Shown: piece after piece, positions 22,138 through 33,660 of the stretch
Numbering within the stretch: position 1 is the first letter of the stretch
How the letters are laid out: each line of letters begins with the position of its first letter
Source of the DNA: Clitoria ternatea
Taxonomy: Eukaryota; Streptophyta; Magnoliopsida; Fabales; Fabaceae
Length of the DNA: 64,000 nucleotides
Direction: 5' to 3'
Assembly: GCA_037962975.1 (NCBI GenBank)
Contig: CM075669.1
Coordinates: 106,966,501 to 107,030,500, forward strand
Position numbers and translations under genes: made by a program
Notes under the pieces: model-generated
What the model was told of the DNA's origin: nothing
The model's database searches: none
What the model saw: only the letters and a program-made list of their open reading frames with translations

Positions 22138-24707
22138 ACCCGTAGGGTCGGAACATTATTGTTCTCCAGTTTAGCCATCAATGTATGCTCTACGGGATCA
22201 CTCTATCATCCCTCCACATACTTTATATGCAATATATGATCTACGCATTTTATCATAAGAGTGCCCGAGTGTTAGACAGAACCTGCCTATCTGATATACT
22301 GGTCCTTAAAGTGATTCAAATCGGTCGTCACGAATCTTTTTAACAAGTAAAATTTATGTACCTAAGCCTCAAGTACTACCTAATAATTCCTTTTATGAGT
22401 ACTAAGGTTAGGTCTTTAAATATGCCTCTATATAGGAAAAGTTTTCCAAGTCTTAAGCACGTAAATATTTCTAAGTCTTTTTAAAGAAGTATTGCAAAAT
22501 ATCTATTTGCTTAATAATACTATGAAGTAAATCTCTAACTTTTTCCTTTAATTCTACTTCTAAAATTAAGCTTTAAATTGAAAGTCTTAAATTTTCTTTA
22601 AAGAAGGTACATGTAAAAATATCCACTATCTTGAGCCATTTAACGATATCGTCCTGTTGTATTGACTTACGACGGAACTTAATTTATTGGCCTTTAATTT
22701 TAGAATCATTAAAACTTCTAGTTAAAATGTCTTGATATTGCTAAATATCCTTCTAAACTTTATTAAAGAAAATAATTTTCTTCAAGCCAATAAAATTTCT
22801 ATTTCTTGTCGTTTTGTCAAAAACTTCATTTTTTGTCATATTTCGTCTAGAAAACTCCAATTTGAGTATTCCAAAGCCAAAAGTACTTAACTTTTAAATA
22901 CTAACTAAATAAAATAAAAATTGAGACCAATCTGCCCAGAAAATAGATTTGCATGAAAATGCTCAAAATGCCATATTTCATCATTTTATCTTTTGTAAAA
23001 ACCGCGTTTAAGGACAAGTATCGCGTGGGAATGTTTCCAACCAAATTTTCATTCAACTAGGTACTTATAATATTCATAAAACTCACATTATCCATCATAA
23101 AATTCATGCGCAAAACAGATTGCCCAATTTTCCTTTTTCACCCACGTAAACACGTTTTAACCGATTCTCACCACGTTCGCACCTACACTCGAGGCTCTTT
23201 TTTTAATTTTTCCTCAAAACATTACTTTATGCATATTTTCATCATTAATTTCAGAGTCACAAAATGCATAAGACAATAACTATACCACATCATTTTAAGA
23301 GCCATAATTATCACATATCTACAAGCCACTTTCACTAAATCAAGTACATAGAACGATTATCAAAAATGACATTTAATCACTTAAAATTTACAAAATTCTA
23401 GAATTACTACTCATGCTTATAAACTCATATTATCACCAAAAATTTAAGGATTTACCTTGCACACAATTCATATTTATTAAGTTGTCAAAAGTCAAAACTT
23501 CCAAGCAATATATTGAATTTATAACTATTACATCTAAGAACAAAACTTTCTAACAGCAACAATACCCATCATAATTACATCTAACAATCAGATTTTTAAG
23601 CATATTATTTTGCACAATTTTTAAGGAAAATGAGAACACATTATACGGCTACCAAGTTCAAGAAGAAAAATTCAATTTTTAGCTCATCTAACAACATGCA
23701 TGCAATTTTTTGTAAGGTATTAACTATGTCCAGCTTAGGAATTAATTTTAGTTCATGAAAAAGGTTATGTTTTAATGCATAAATCTTGCACAAAATAAAG
23801 GGGTCAAGTCACGTTATTTTGGCCATAAGGAAATAAGGTTTTTGAAGTATTTTCAAATGGAATCACGGTGCATGAAACCTTTAAAAGACAACTCCTTTTT
23901 CTGTAGCAACAAAATGTTAGGAGGGTAGCACTTTCATGACTCAAAATTTTAACAAATTCCAGAGAAAATATAATATAAAGTCTAGCCATGGTGGTTCCCA
24001 AAAATGAAAATTAATTCAACAAGTTTTTAGCAATTTAGAGGGTTCAAAAGTTCAAGTTTGGGAGCAACACGAAGGTATGAATCTTAGGGTGTTTCATACT
24101 ACACCATGCATGCAAAATCAAGGAGTAAAAAGTGAGTGTACTCCCTCTACCTTGATGATAGTCACGGCTAAGAATGGAGAAAACAATGATCAAACTTCTT
24201 GCTTCAAGATCACCATGAGTACAACACCAAGAGCAAGGAAATGACTTTTTAATGAGTTATAGGTGTGGGTATGAAAAGGCGAAAGTGAGGTGAAGTTGTT
24301 TTAGAAAAGTCAGAGGAATTTATGAAATGTTTAAGAGATGGTCATTTTCTTTGCATGCAGAACATAGGAAGCAACTTAGTGCTTAGGCTAACATGAATGA
24401 TTATTGACGTGAGGTGAAAGAAGATAGGAGGAAGGGCTGATCTATTTTTGGTAACTTGAAAACATGAAAGTGTTTTAAGAAAGCAACTTTTTTTACATGT
24501 AACTTAGGGAACTCCTAGTGGTTCACGGCTAGCCTAGAAGGAGAAATAAGTAGCACATGCTTAAGGCATGTTTAATAGGTGTCTCTCCAGCAAGTCAGAT
24601 TGCAAGACAAGGAATTAGTTTGGGGTTAACAAGTGTCTTCAAGTGGTGAGGGCTGATTGGGTCATGTTGCATGAAGGGGCTATGCTGGCAGGTCCTTGGG
24701 TCATCAC

Positions 24708-26991
24708 CACACTTTCTTTTCAACTAGTACCATCCATTTAGCCATAGATTGTAATTATAGAGGTGATGTAAAGACAATAGATTCATTATTATCTTAAGGA
24801 GGTGATGAAATTTAGCAATAAAGAGGATATCATGGTGGCTTAAATAAAACTTGGTAGAGTTTTTGTTAAGAGATAAAAGAACTAGTGATCTATTAATTGG
24901 GTGAATAATAAACTAGAGAAAGAAAGCCCTTATGTAAGAGTCGTATGCTATGTTGAAAAGAAAATACTAGATGGTGATGTTTTACTCTATGTTTATAAGA
25001 AAGGAATCAAAGTGCGATGTGAGTTATGTGGTGGTTGTTTGATGATGAAGGATAAAGTGTTTAAGTGGTATTACATTATGTTGTTGAGGGTGATTATATT
25101 CAATGGTTGTGACTTGAAGTTTAGGGTGATTGGTGATTTCAAGATGGTGATTAAATTATGGTGTTTTAACTAGTTATGGGTTAAGGTATAGATTCAATTT
25201 AAGGTCTAGTTATGGCTAGGGTGAAAATATAGCTCAAGCTAGGTGGTCTAGTCTATTTAACTTAAATGAAGGTAGGTCAGGATATCGGATTAAGCTAGGT
25301 GGTCCACTGGCCCATTTTAACTTACCCAAAAAAGGTGGGTTAGGCTAGCTTGTCATGCCCAAACAATAAAATATATTTATCATTTAATATAATATCCTTT
25401 TTAGAAAATGTTTTGTCCCTTTTTATAAAACCATCTTTCAAATTCCTGTCATTATTTATTTTTACCAAAACACCCTTACTAATGGATAGAGTATTTGAAA
25501 ATTCCATAAAATTTGAAATTTTAGTAAATTCAATTTCTATTAATTAAATTTCTATCATTGTTAAAATTATTTATTTGGATGAAGTAATTTAAATCTTTTT
25601 ATTTTGAAAATCATTTATTTGGATTAAGTATTTAAATTTTTACGATTTAAACTTTTTTGTTGGTGGTGGTGTTAGTAGAAGTGATGGTGATAGTAGTGAC
25701 AAGGGTAATGGTAGTCGTATAGATGGAACGGGTTATGGTGGTGGGGGTGGGGGTAGGGGTGGCAGTAGGGGCAGGGGTACTGCAACAATGGAGTTATGGA
25801 TGCTAAGGTAGTGGCAACAGTAGGAGTGATAGTGGTATTAGTGACGACAATAGGATGGTGTTAGCAACAATAATGGCGACAATAGTGGTATACATGTGTA
25901 GATAGGGGTGGTGGTGGTGATGACAATGATGGTGGCAGTGGCAGGGGTGGGTATAGTGCCGACAATGTTGATGAAAACTTTAGTCGTGAAGGTGGAGACA
26001 ATAGTGATGGTAACAATGGCGATGTGGCGCTAGTGGGAACGATGTCATAATGGCTTGGGTGGGTTGGTGGTGGTGGTGATGATGATGGTGATGGAAGTGG
26101 TGACGACTAGCCGGTGCTGGTGATAGGGGTGGTCTAGTGTTGGTGACAGTCGTGTAGTGGCAACCATGGTAAAGATGGTGGGGATGATGGTGATAGTGGC
26201 GATGGTGGTGGTATTAGAGGAAGTGGTGGTGATAATGGTGGAGATAAAGGGTGCTATGGCGGTAGTAGTGATGTTAGGGGTGACATGGTGGTAGTAGTGT
26301 TGGTGGCTGCAACGATGGCGATGGTGGGGTAACGATGGTGGAAGAGGGAATTTATATTTCTCTCTTTTTTGTAAAATTTTAAATTCTTCTATTTTAGTTA
26401 TGTTAGAATTCCTGTAAAAATGTATGAGTTTTAAAATTACTAGGATTTTAACATCCAAACAATATATTCAAATTCTTAGTATTTGAAATCCTTTGTTAAA
26501 ATGAATTCCTCTATTAAATTTCTTAATTCAAACATAAGGTAAGGATAAATTTGGAAAATTACTATAAATTTCACACAACTTTAATGATTTTTACAAAATT
26601 AACCAACTTTCTTAATATGTGTGAATTAGATAAAATGATCATAAATTGAAGGACAAATGTAGTATTCTTCTAAGTTGGTGCACATTACACATAGAGAAGT
26701 TTTTTAAAACATAAAAAACCAAAAAAGTAATCATTTTTTTCTCAGTCATATAGTTATCTTTCTTAACTTGAGTCTCACTCTCTCAGCTTAAGTTTCTAGT
26801 ATTGTGGATTGAGTGACTACTAACGAGCAAGTTGCTGCAAATGCAAGTCATCTTCTACTTCCCTCTAACTACATAGTAACTAGTTTCAATAAATAGTTGA
26901 TCGTGACCGCAATGTGTGATTATCCTAAAATGCAACACTTTTAAAATCTTGGTGAAAATATCAATAAACAACACATCATGTTACTGCCATC
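24708..26991. other. No recognisable gene; AT-rich, with a repeat tract
   Basis: The stretch between the truncated A LTR and the LINE. Short open frames exist, the longest 90 codons at 24,901-25,173, but none resembles a known protein. A short duplicated phrase, AAGCTAGGTGGTC, appears near 25,230 and 25,295. The middle is the GGT/GAT tract listed separately. Confidence 0.5.
25655..26340 (+). repeat. GGT/GAT-rich trinucleotide tract
   Basis: About 690 bases dominated by GGT, GAT, GGC, GTA and AAT triplets (for example GGTGGTGGTGTTAGTAGAAG). The minus strand stays open for 137 codons as His/Thr/Ile-rich text, expected from ACC/ATC triplets. It looks like an old, degenerated microsatellite; a coding role is not supported. 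Confidence 0.65.
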
Positions 26992-27097
26992 AAATTTACC
27001 ATTTTTGTTTTGTTTTTTTTAATGAAATATAGATTTAACAAACAAATAATGGGCACAAAAGCCCAATTACATTAGAAACAATACACAAGGAAAAATA

Positions 27098-27155
27098 CAA
27101 AGCTCTAATCTGCTTAGGCCTACTTGCAAAGCTCTAATCTGCTTAGGCCTACTTG
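27098..27155 (-). repeat. 29 bp tandem duplication in the LINE 3' region
   Basis: Two perfect head-to-tail copies of a 29-base unit beginning CAAAGCTCTAATCTGC, located between the ORF2 stop and the A-rich tail. Confidence 0.9.
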
Positions 27156-27307
27156 CTTCTATAAACAAAACAATCCTTGAGGCCCAACTCGGATAGGGTA
27201 CTCCATCCAGAGAAGGAGAAACCTAGACGAGTTATAAATAAGGAAGGTAACCTGAAGGAGCTTAGAGGGACAAAAGTTACCCAAAAGACAGTGAATAAAC
27301 TTATGCT

Positions 27308-30300
27308 CTATCTGGAGGGAATGTTATGTTTATCTTCCACCAGGACTCTTCTCAAGATCATGGGCGAGGAAACCCACCAATTTCTACTGACAAAATTCGA
27401 CTTCGCCAAGTAAGCGACAAAGCGAGCCGCTTCATTTGAATTTCTTATTGCCTATGTGAAACCACATGAAACAAAGAATTGCTTCAAGTAAGAATTGTCT
27501 TTAATTATGGAATCAATTTCCCCAATTTCACATTCACCCCTACATGCCCTAATTAGGTTTAGGTTATCAAATTCTATAAAAATGTCATTCTATTCAAGGT
27601 TGCGGGCCAGAATAACAGCGTCTTCTAGAGCTAAAGCTTCAGCATGAAGAACATTTAGGGTCCAGAAGAAGGAGAACTATCCATAAACTATATCCCCATG
27701 GTGATCTCTGGCCACTATGCCTGAAGTTGCTCTCTGAGTTGGGTCATACCAAGAAGCATTAGAATTAAGTTTTATTTTTCTAAGGGTAGAGGTCTCTAAG
27801 AAGAATGAAAATTCTGGGAAGGTATGTTAGGATTAGTAGCCTAGAAATTCAGATTAGCATTGTAAAATTCATTCACTTTTTGATGTATAAGATGAATACT
27901 CTGAGTTAGGTCTGGGAGAAAATCCTAAAAAATAAAATTGTTTCTTGTTTTCCCTATAATCCAGAGAGTAAAGAACATTTTTGTAGTGAGTAACTGATAA
28001 TCCAATTTATTTCTGGAGAATAATTGAAGCTTTTTGTCAATCCACTCATTTATAGAAGAAATATGCTCGTCTCTAGGATGACACTAAATATTGACACCAA
28101 ACCAAACTGGTGTAGTCTAGTAGCAAAGGAGGAAAGCATGTTCAATGGTTTCCTCTTTTTCTAAGCTAATCGGGCAGAGGGATTCCTTAAGAATCCTTCT
28201 CTTTCTTAAATTTTGATTTAATGGAAGAAGATTGTGACACATCTTCCAAATAAAGACTTGGATTTTCTTAGGCATCTTTGACTCCCAAATAGTCATCCAC
28301 AAATTCATACTTAGATAAAATTAAGGGGAAGGTCTAGAGTCCACAACCTCAGCTGTTTGTTTAATTACCCTATATCCTAACTTGATAGTGTACTCCTCAC
28401 TTGGGAGTAGGGCCCTTTTATATAATCCCCCCCTCCCCCTCACATAATCTTAGGGGGTCTGAAGAGTAGGAAGCCAGAACTACTAGGGGAGGAGCTGTCT
28501 TATTTTAGGGAAATCCTAGGTCCGGGAGGATTAGTTAATAATAGATTCCTATTTAATATCAGGCTTATCATCTTAATTCTTATTAGGATAACACAAAGAC
28601 CCATTCCATATCCACCTATGCTTAAAAATAGTATCTGATTTCCATTACCAATTGTCCACTGGCCTAACTTCAAGATAATGTCTCTCCCTTGTAGCAAACT
28701 ATTCCACACCCAAGAACTATTTCACTTCCTTTGCTGCTCTAAAAAATATTTTCTAGGGTGATACTTACCTCTTAAAATTTGGACCCAAAGATCATCTAGA
28801 TTCTTTAACACCCTCCAAGCCTGCCCGACAAGATATGTTGAGTTTAGCCAATACATCTCCTTAAACCCCATGCCTCGCGAATGCTTACAAAAAGATAGGG
28901 TATTCCAACACTTCCAGTGAATCCCTTTTTTGTTTCTTCAGTTAGTCCACCAGAAGTTGTAGATGATAAAATTAATGTAGTAGATTAACTTCTTGGGAAA
29001 TATGACCAAAGATATAGCAAAAGAAGGATGGCCTGAAGAACAGCTTTAATCAGACCTTATTTCCTAGCTTGGCTTAGGAGAGACTCCTTCCACTCATCCA
29101 CTTTAGATATGATTTTTTGTTTTATCCAAGAAAGAGCTTTATTTTTTAACCTCCCCCAATCAATTAGTGATTCTAGGTAGTTACCTGCGTCAGTCCATTA
29201 ATTCATATGAAGAATGGATAAAATATGAGCACGAACAGTTCTCGAGATCTTTCTACCAAATACCACCCTTGATTTAGAGATATTTATCTTCTGACCTGAG
29301 GACATTGAGACCCCTTAATACAACATAAATTTCTGATTTTGTTGCTTTATCTAAGATAATAACATCATCTACAAAGAACAAGTAGGTTAACTTGGGACAA
29401 CTTGGAGCTAGAAGCATACCTGAAAGTGATCCTTCCTCTATTGACTTAGATACAAGATAAGATAAAGCCTCTACTTCTAAAATAAAAAGGTAAGGAGATA
29501 GGGGATCCCCTTGTCTAAGACCTCTTTGAGGGCTAAAATGAGGACTCCTAGAACGATTCAGATTAACACAATAGGTGAAAGAATTTATAAGGGACATGCC
29601 TAGACTTACCCACTTAGGATTAAAACCAAAAGAAAAGAGGATTTGTTAAAGGAAATCCTAATCAAGACGGTTATAGGCTTTACTCATGTCAAGCTTAATT
29701 GCCATATGGTTCCTCGAAAAGACATTATTAGTTTTAAGAGAATGAAAAACCTCCTGACCTATAGTAAGGCTATCTTGTATTGGTCTTCCTTGGATGAAAG
29801 CAATTTGATTATGGGAAATTCGACTATGGAGGAACACTTTAAGGAAGAGTTATAGAATTTTTTGAAATCAGTTTAGGGACAAAATTACAATAGCTTATGG
29901 GCCTAAATTATGTTACCTTTTTCGGGTTTAGGATTTTTGGGGCCAAAGAAATTAAGGTTAAATTGGCTGCTTGAGGGATCTGCCCAGAATCAAAAAAATG
30001 CTTGACTATTAGGTTCACTTTATCTTTTACTATATCCTATTTTTTGTGGTATAAAAGCCCATTAAGCCCATCAAGACCTGGGGCTTTAAGGGGGAGTAGA
30101 CTTAGCTACTCTTTCTATCTCTGAATTAGATACTGGAGCCAAAAGGCTTTTATTCATAGCTTAGGAGACTAACTTAGGGATGACCTTAAGGCAAGAATTA
30201 GAGCGGATCGGTTCAGCCATGTATAATTGCTAAATATCTGGTGATCATTTTTAGGACCTCATCTTGACCTTCAACCCAACTATTATCCTTATCTTGGAGT

Positions 30301-31426
30301 ATTATTATCTGGTTCCTCACTCGTCTTTGAATGGTAGTGGCATAAAAAAATCTGGTATTAGCATCCCCCTATTTCAGACACTGTATCCTTGATCTCTAGG
30401 TCTAGTAAATTTCTTCCTTTTCCCTTATCTAATCAATTTGTTGTTTAATAGATGAAGCCTGACCCGGATCATAATCACCACTCCTCTTGTTTACTAAGTA
30501 TTTAAGCTTATGTTGGTCTCTAGCTATTTTAATGTTTGAGTTTTTAAAAGTTTCTCTATTCCATTATTGCAACAAGTTACTACATTGGAGATCATGTTCA
30601 ATAAGTTGTTCCCAAGGGTCCTTCTTCAGTTTGGCCTTATTCCATCCTTCTTGAACGATTTTCTTATATTCTGGATGTTTAGTCAAAAAGCCTCAAATTT
30701 AAAATAGGAGGTACCAGGATTGTCAAGATTAAGATCAAGCAATAAAGGAGAGTAGTCTAAAGAAACAGGGGAAACGGTTGTACAAAATCAGTGAGGGAAC
30801 AGATCAAGGGTCTAAATAATAGTGAAAACTCTATCAATTCTTTCTTTTGTGACCCTTCCATTATAGGGATTACTGATCCAAGTAAAACTGCAACCTTTTT
30901 ATAGGGACTTCAATAAGATTTAGGCTATTAATAAGGTCACTAAACATGGAAACTTTATTCAGATAAGGAGGATATGACTAACTTTTTTATACACATACAG
31001 GCATTCATTAAAATCACCCAATATATACCACTCAATATCATTAAAAACATATATTCGTTTAAGGACCTTCCAAAACTGTTTACGATCAGCAAAGATAGGC
31101 GGGGCATACACAAAAGAGCATTTTATTTGAATACTAGAAGTAACAAAAGTTACAGAAGTGTGGATGATATTTGGACTAGACATCTCAATAACAACATCCA
31201 AAGTACAATCCCACATAAGAGCTAATCCTCCTGAAAAGCCATTAGCATTTACAACAAAACATGAATTAAAACCTAATTAATTTTTAGTGAACTCCACATG
31301 ATTAGCTTGAGCCTTAGTTTCCATAGCAAACAACATAGCAAGCTTAAACATTTTCCTGAGGGACCTAAGTTCCCTCACTGTAGTAGGATTTGCCATCCTG
31401 TGACAGCTCCAACTTAGTAACTTCAT
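27308..31426 (-). pseudogene. LINE ORF2: endonuclease, reverse transcriptase, RNase H
   Basis: A start at 31,426 begins MKLLSWSCHRMANPTTVREL, the usual opening of plant L1 ORF2. The AP-type endonuclease runs to about 30,750 (METKA, GDFNE). Reverse transcriptase is clearest at 29,274-29,597, with QRGLRQGDPLSPYLF and the catalytic loop as FVDD. A zinc-binding region lies at 28,117-28,308 (KIQVFIWKMCHNLLP). An RNase H-like end (SNEAARFVAYLAK) reaches a stop at 27,308. Many stops and frameshifts make it inactive. The intact enzyme nicks target DNA and copies LINE RNA there. Confidence 0.85.
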
Positions 31427-31889
31427 GGCTAGCTTGGGGGCATGCTTTGGCCTACTTCCTCGACCTTAGATGAAGAGCTTTGATGTTAAAACCATATTAG
31501 TTCGGGTAGAGAACTTGGAAGTTAGAATTAGTAAGTTATAGTAATCTTTTCTTAACATAAGAGGTGTCCTCATATTTCTCTCTTACTCTTTTTAGTTTTA
31601 GGACATCTTGTATACCTTTGCTTAGAAGAACTTCACAGAGAGAAGTAATTAATTTAGGGAGGGAGGGAGAAGGGGTATCATTTAATAGCTTTATAAAATA
31701 GTTGGATGGGTCTTCTTATCCTTACTGGAAGAACATTGGTGGTAAGTACTTGACAGGGTGGTTTGCGGTTTATTTTAAGGATTGGGGAGAGTTTGGTAAG
31801 CTGGTATTTCATCTGAATCAGTATGTGAGAGTTGAAAATGATTTTGATATATCCAGGAGCTGATTATGTAGAGAAGAAAATGGGTAGGT

Positions 31890-32818
31890 TAAATTTTATT
31901 GTGATGAATATTTTATGGGAGAGGCCAAAAAGGTAGGTATCTGTGGACTTAGGTCAGAATAGGAATTACCTTGGGTAGAAGTATATGAGAAAGGTTGTTT
32001 GGAGATGTGGGTCCCAATGACAGATTTACTGACTTTCTCTACTATGCCTTTAAGATTTACTGAATCTTCTATAGTCAGATTTTTTCCTTTTCTTCCCACT
32101 GACTCGCCCCCCTCTTGAGGTGACTTATCCAGCAGATTTATGGGCTCTAGAAGAGGACATCAATCAACTTTCTGAGTTCCTTTCTTACTAGTTTCAAGAA
32201 TAACCTGCTACTTCTTCCTTGAATTTGTTTCCTAGACAGGTCCAGAAATACTCCAACTTTGAGTGGCTATGGAGGCCAAGGGTTTAGCTGGAACTACTAA
32301 GAGGTGAGGGCCAAACTTATATTTTCCTTCTTCAAAAATTGATTTTTCTTTTGTAATTCTACGACACTTAAAATCATGACCAATAATTCCACAGTTGAAA
32401 TAAAGTCCTCGTAATTTCTCATATCTCAACAAGATTGGAATAAGTTGATCTTTTGGGCTTGGGAAGAATAAGCCTACTAAAATAGTTTTATACATATCAA
32501 TTAAAACTCTAACCCTCAAAAAGCTCCTTAGAACCATGCCATATACTATAGGATCTTCTATCTCCATAAGATTCCCTATTTTCCTGCCCAGTCTCCTAGC
32601 ATTTTCTATTGTCATGAACTCCAAAGGAATATTATGCAGGCAGACCTAGAAAGAGACTTTGGAAAAGTCAATATTACTTAAATGTTGTTTAGGCTGACAC
32701 TCTTGTAGACTAACAAGGAGGCCCATAACATGCCAAGGGCTATGGTCCACTATAAGGGATGACACTCTTTTATCTTTCCATCTGATCATAATAGTATTTT
32801 TTTCATCTCTATAACTTG
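31890..32818 (-). pseudogene. LINE ORF1: RNA-binding protein, 5'-truncated
   Basis: Readable from the 5' edge: SSLIVDHSPWHVMGL and PLEFMTIENARRLGRKIG are typical of the DUF4283 region of plant L1 ORF1. The zinc knuckle at about 32,380-32,420 reads YFNCGIIGHDFKC, so its first cysteine is a tyrosine. One in-frame stop lies near 32,646 and the N-terminus is absent. In L1 elements ORF1 packages the RNA. Confidence 0.75.
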
Positions 32819-32828
32819 AAATTTACCA

Positions 32829-33325
32829 AACTTTTGCCATGAAGCTTTACGGGATTTTTGAATTGAGGTGAAGTTAATTGCCTTGGTGAGGGCTTTTTAT
32901 TAGGTGAGAAGAAAGAAATGATTTTGGGTGGTTAACATTGAATTTTTAAAAATGTCAATTCATCATAATGTAATTTATAATGAGGGATTTTTATTAGGTG
33001 AGAAGAAAGAAATGATTTTCGGTGGTTAAATTTTTTGTATCAAAATAAATAAATAAATAAATAATCATGTAGTCCTCAAATTACTTATAATTAGCACATT
33101 AGTCTTTGTGGCATTGATATATATCTTTTGGCTCTATATTAAATATCTATGTCACTTAGGTCTTCCAATTTTAATGTTTCACAAATGTTAACAATGAATT
33201 TTTAAAAATGTCAATTAACATTGGGGATAAAATTATGATATGATTTACAAATTTAAGAACTAACAACAACATTTCATAAATCCAAAGACTATTTTGCACT
33301 ACTAACACATATTTGGGGGACTTAC

Positions 33326-33369
<44 letters not shown>

Positions 33370-33660
33370 AACCAAACTTAATAAGTAAGAACTAATAATA
33401 ACATGTAAAAATATAAGGTATAAAAATAATTAACAAGGAATAAAAATAAAAAGATAAAATCTATAACAACTAAAAAAAATATTTGCATTTTATTTTTATG
33501 ATAAGTGTCACCCACCCTTTATAAATACCCAATAAATTGGATAGTAGATACTATTCTATGTTAAAAAAATCTAAAATTATATTTCTAACAAACTAGAAAT
33601 GTTAGTCATACACTCTTTTAAATTAGATCTTCATCCCACTTAATATAATTAGTTAGTTTC
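32829..33660. other. No gene; AT-rich spacer with duplicated segments and microsatellites
   Basis: A 40-base segment with GGTGAGAAGAAAGAAATGAT occurs near 32,890 and again near 32,990. A second segment, TGAATTTTTAAAAATGTCAA, occurs near 32,938 and 33,194. An AAAT microsatellite is at 33,040-33,063 and a TA microsatellite at 33,330-33,367. No protein is recognisable. Confidence 0.6.

Larger units (their letters stand above)
19719..24707 (-). mobile_element. 5' LTR of element A, truncated
   Basis: It starts on the plus strand as TGTGACACCC, next to the primer-binding site. From about 23,173 to 24,707 it matches the 3' LTR at 1-1440. The match stops at 24,707, so roughly the last 970 bases present in the 3' LTR (1441-2410) are missing here. 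It is interrupted by solo LTR D. Without D this copy is about 3.5 kb, so a full LTR would be near 4.4 kb. The two copies differ widely, which fits an old insertion. Confidence 0.75.
27002..32818 (-). mobile_element. L1-type LINE, 5'-truncated
   Basis: Minus-strand non-LTR retrotransposon. The 3' end is an A-rich tail (plus-strand T-rich run 27,002-27,020). A perfect 10 bp duplication AAATTTACCA flanks it at 26,992-27,001 and 32,819-32,828, which fixes both ends. It carries ORF1 (DUF4283-like region, zinc knuckle) and ORF2 (endonuclease, reverse transcriptase, RNase H), all broken. The start of ORF1 is missing, so reverse transcription stopped early. Confidence 0.9.

Noticed and set aside
24901..25173. 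90-codon frame with two CxxC-like pairs
   Set aside because: One CELCGGC motif alone is not enough to call a zinc finger; no further similarity and an AT-rich surround.
26045..26458. 137-codon His/Thr-rich open frame
   Set aside because: Product of the GGT/GAT triplet tract read on the other strand.
33330..33367. TA run as an origin or regulatory site
   Set aside because: A plain dinucleotide microsatellite with no adjoining signal.
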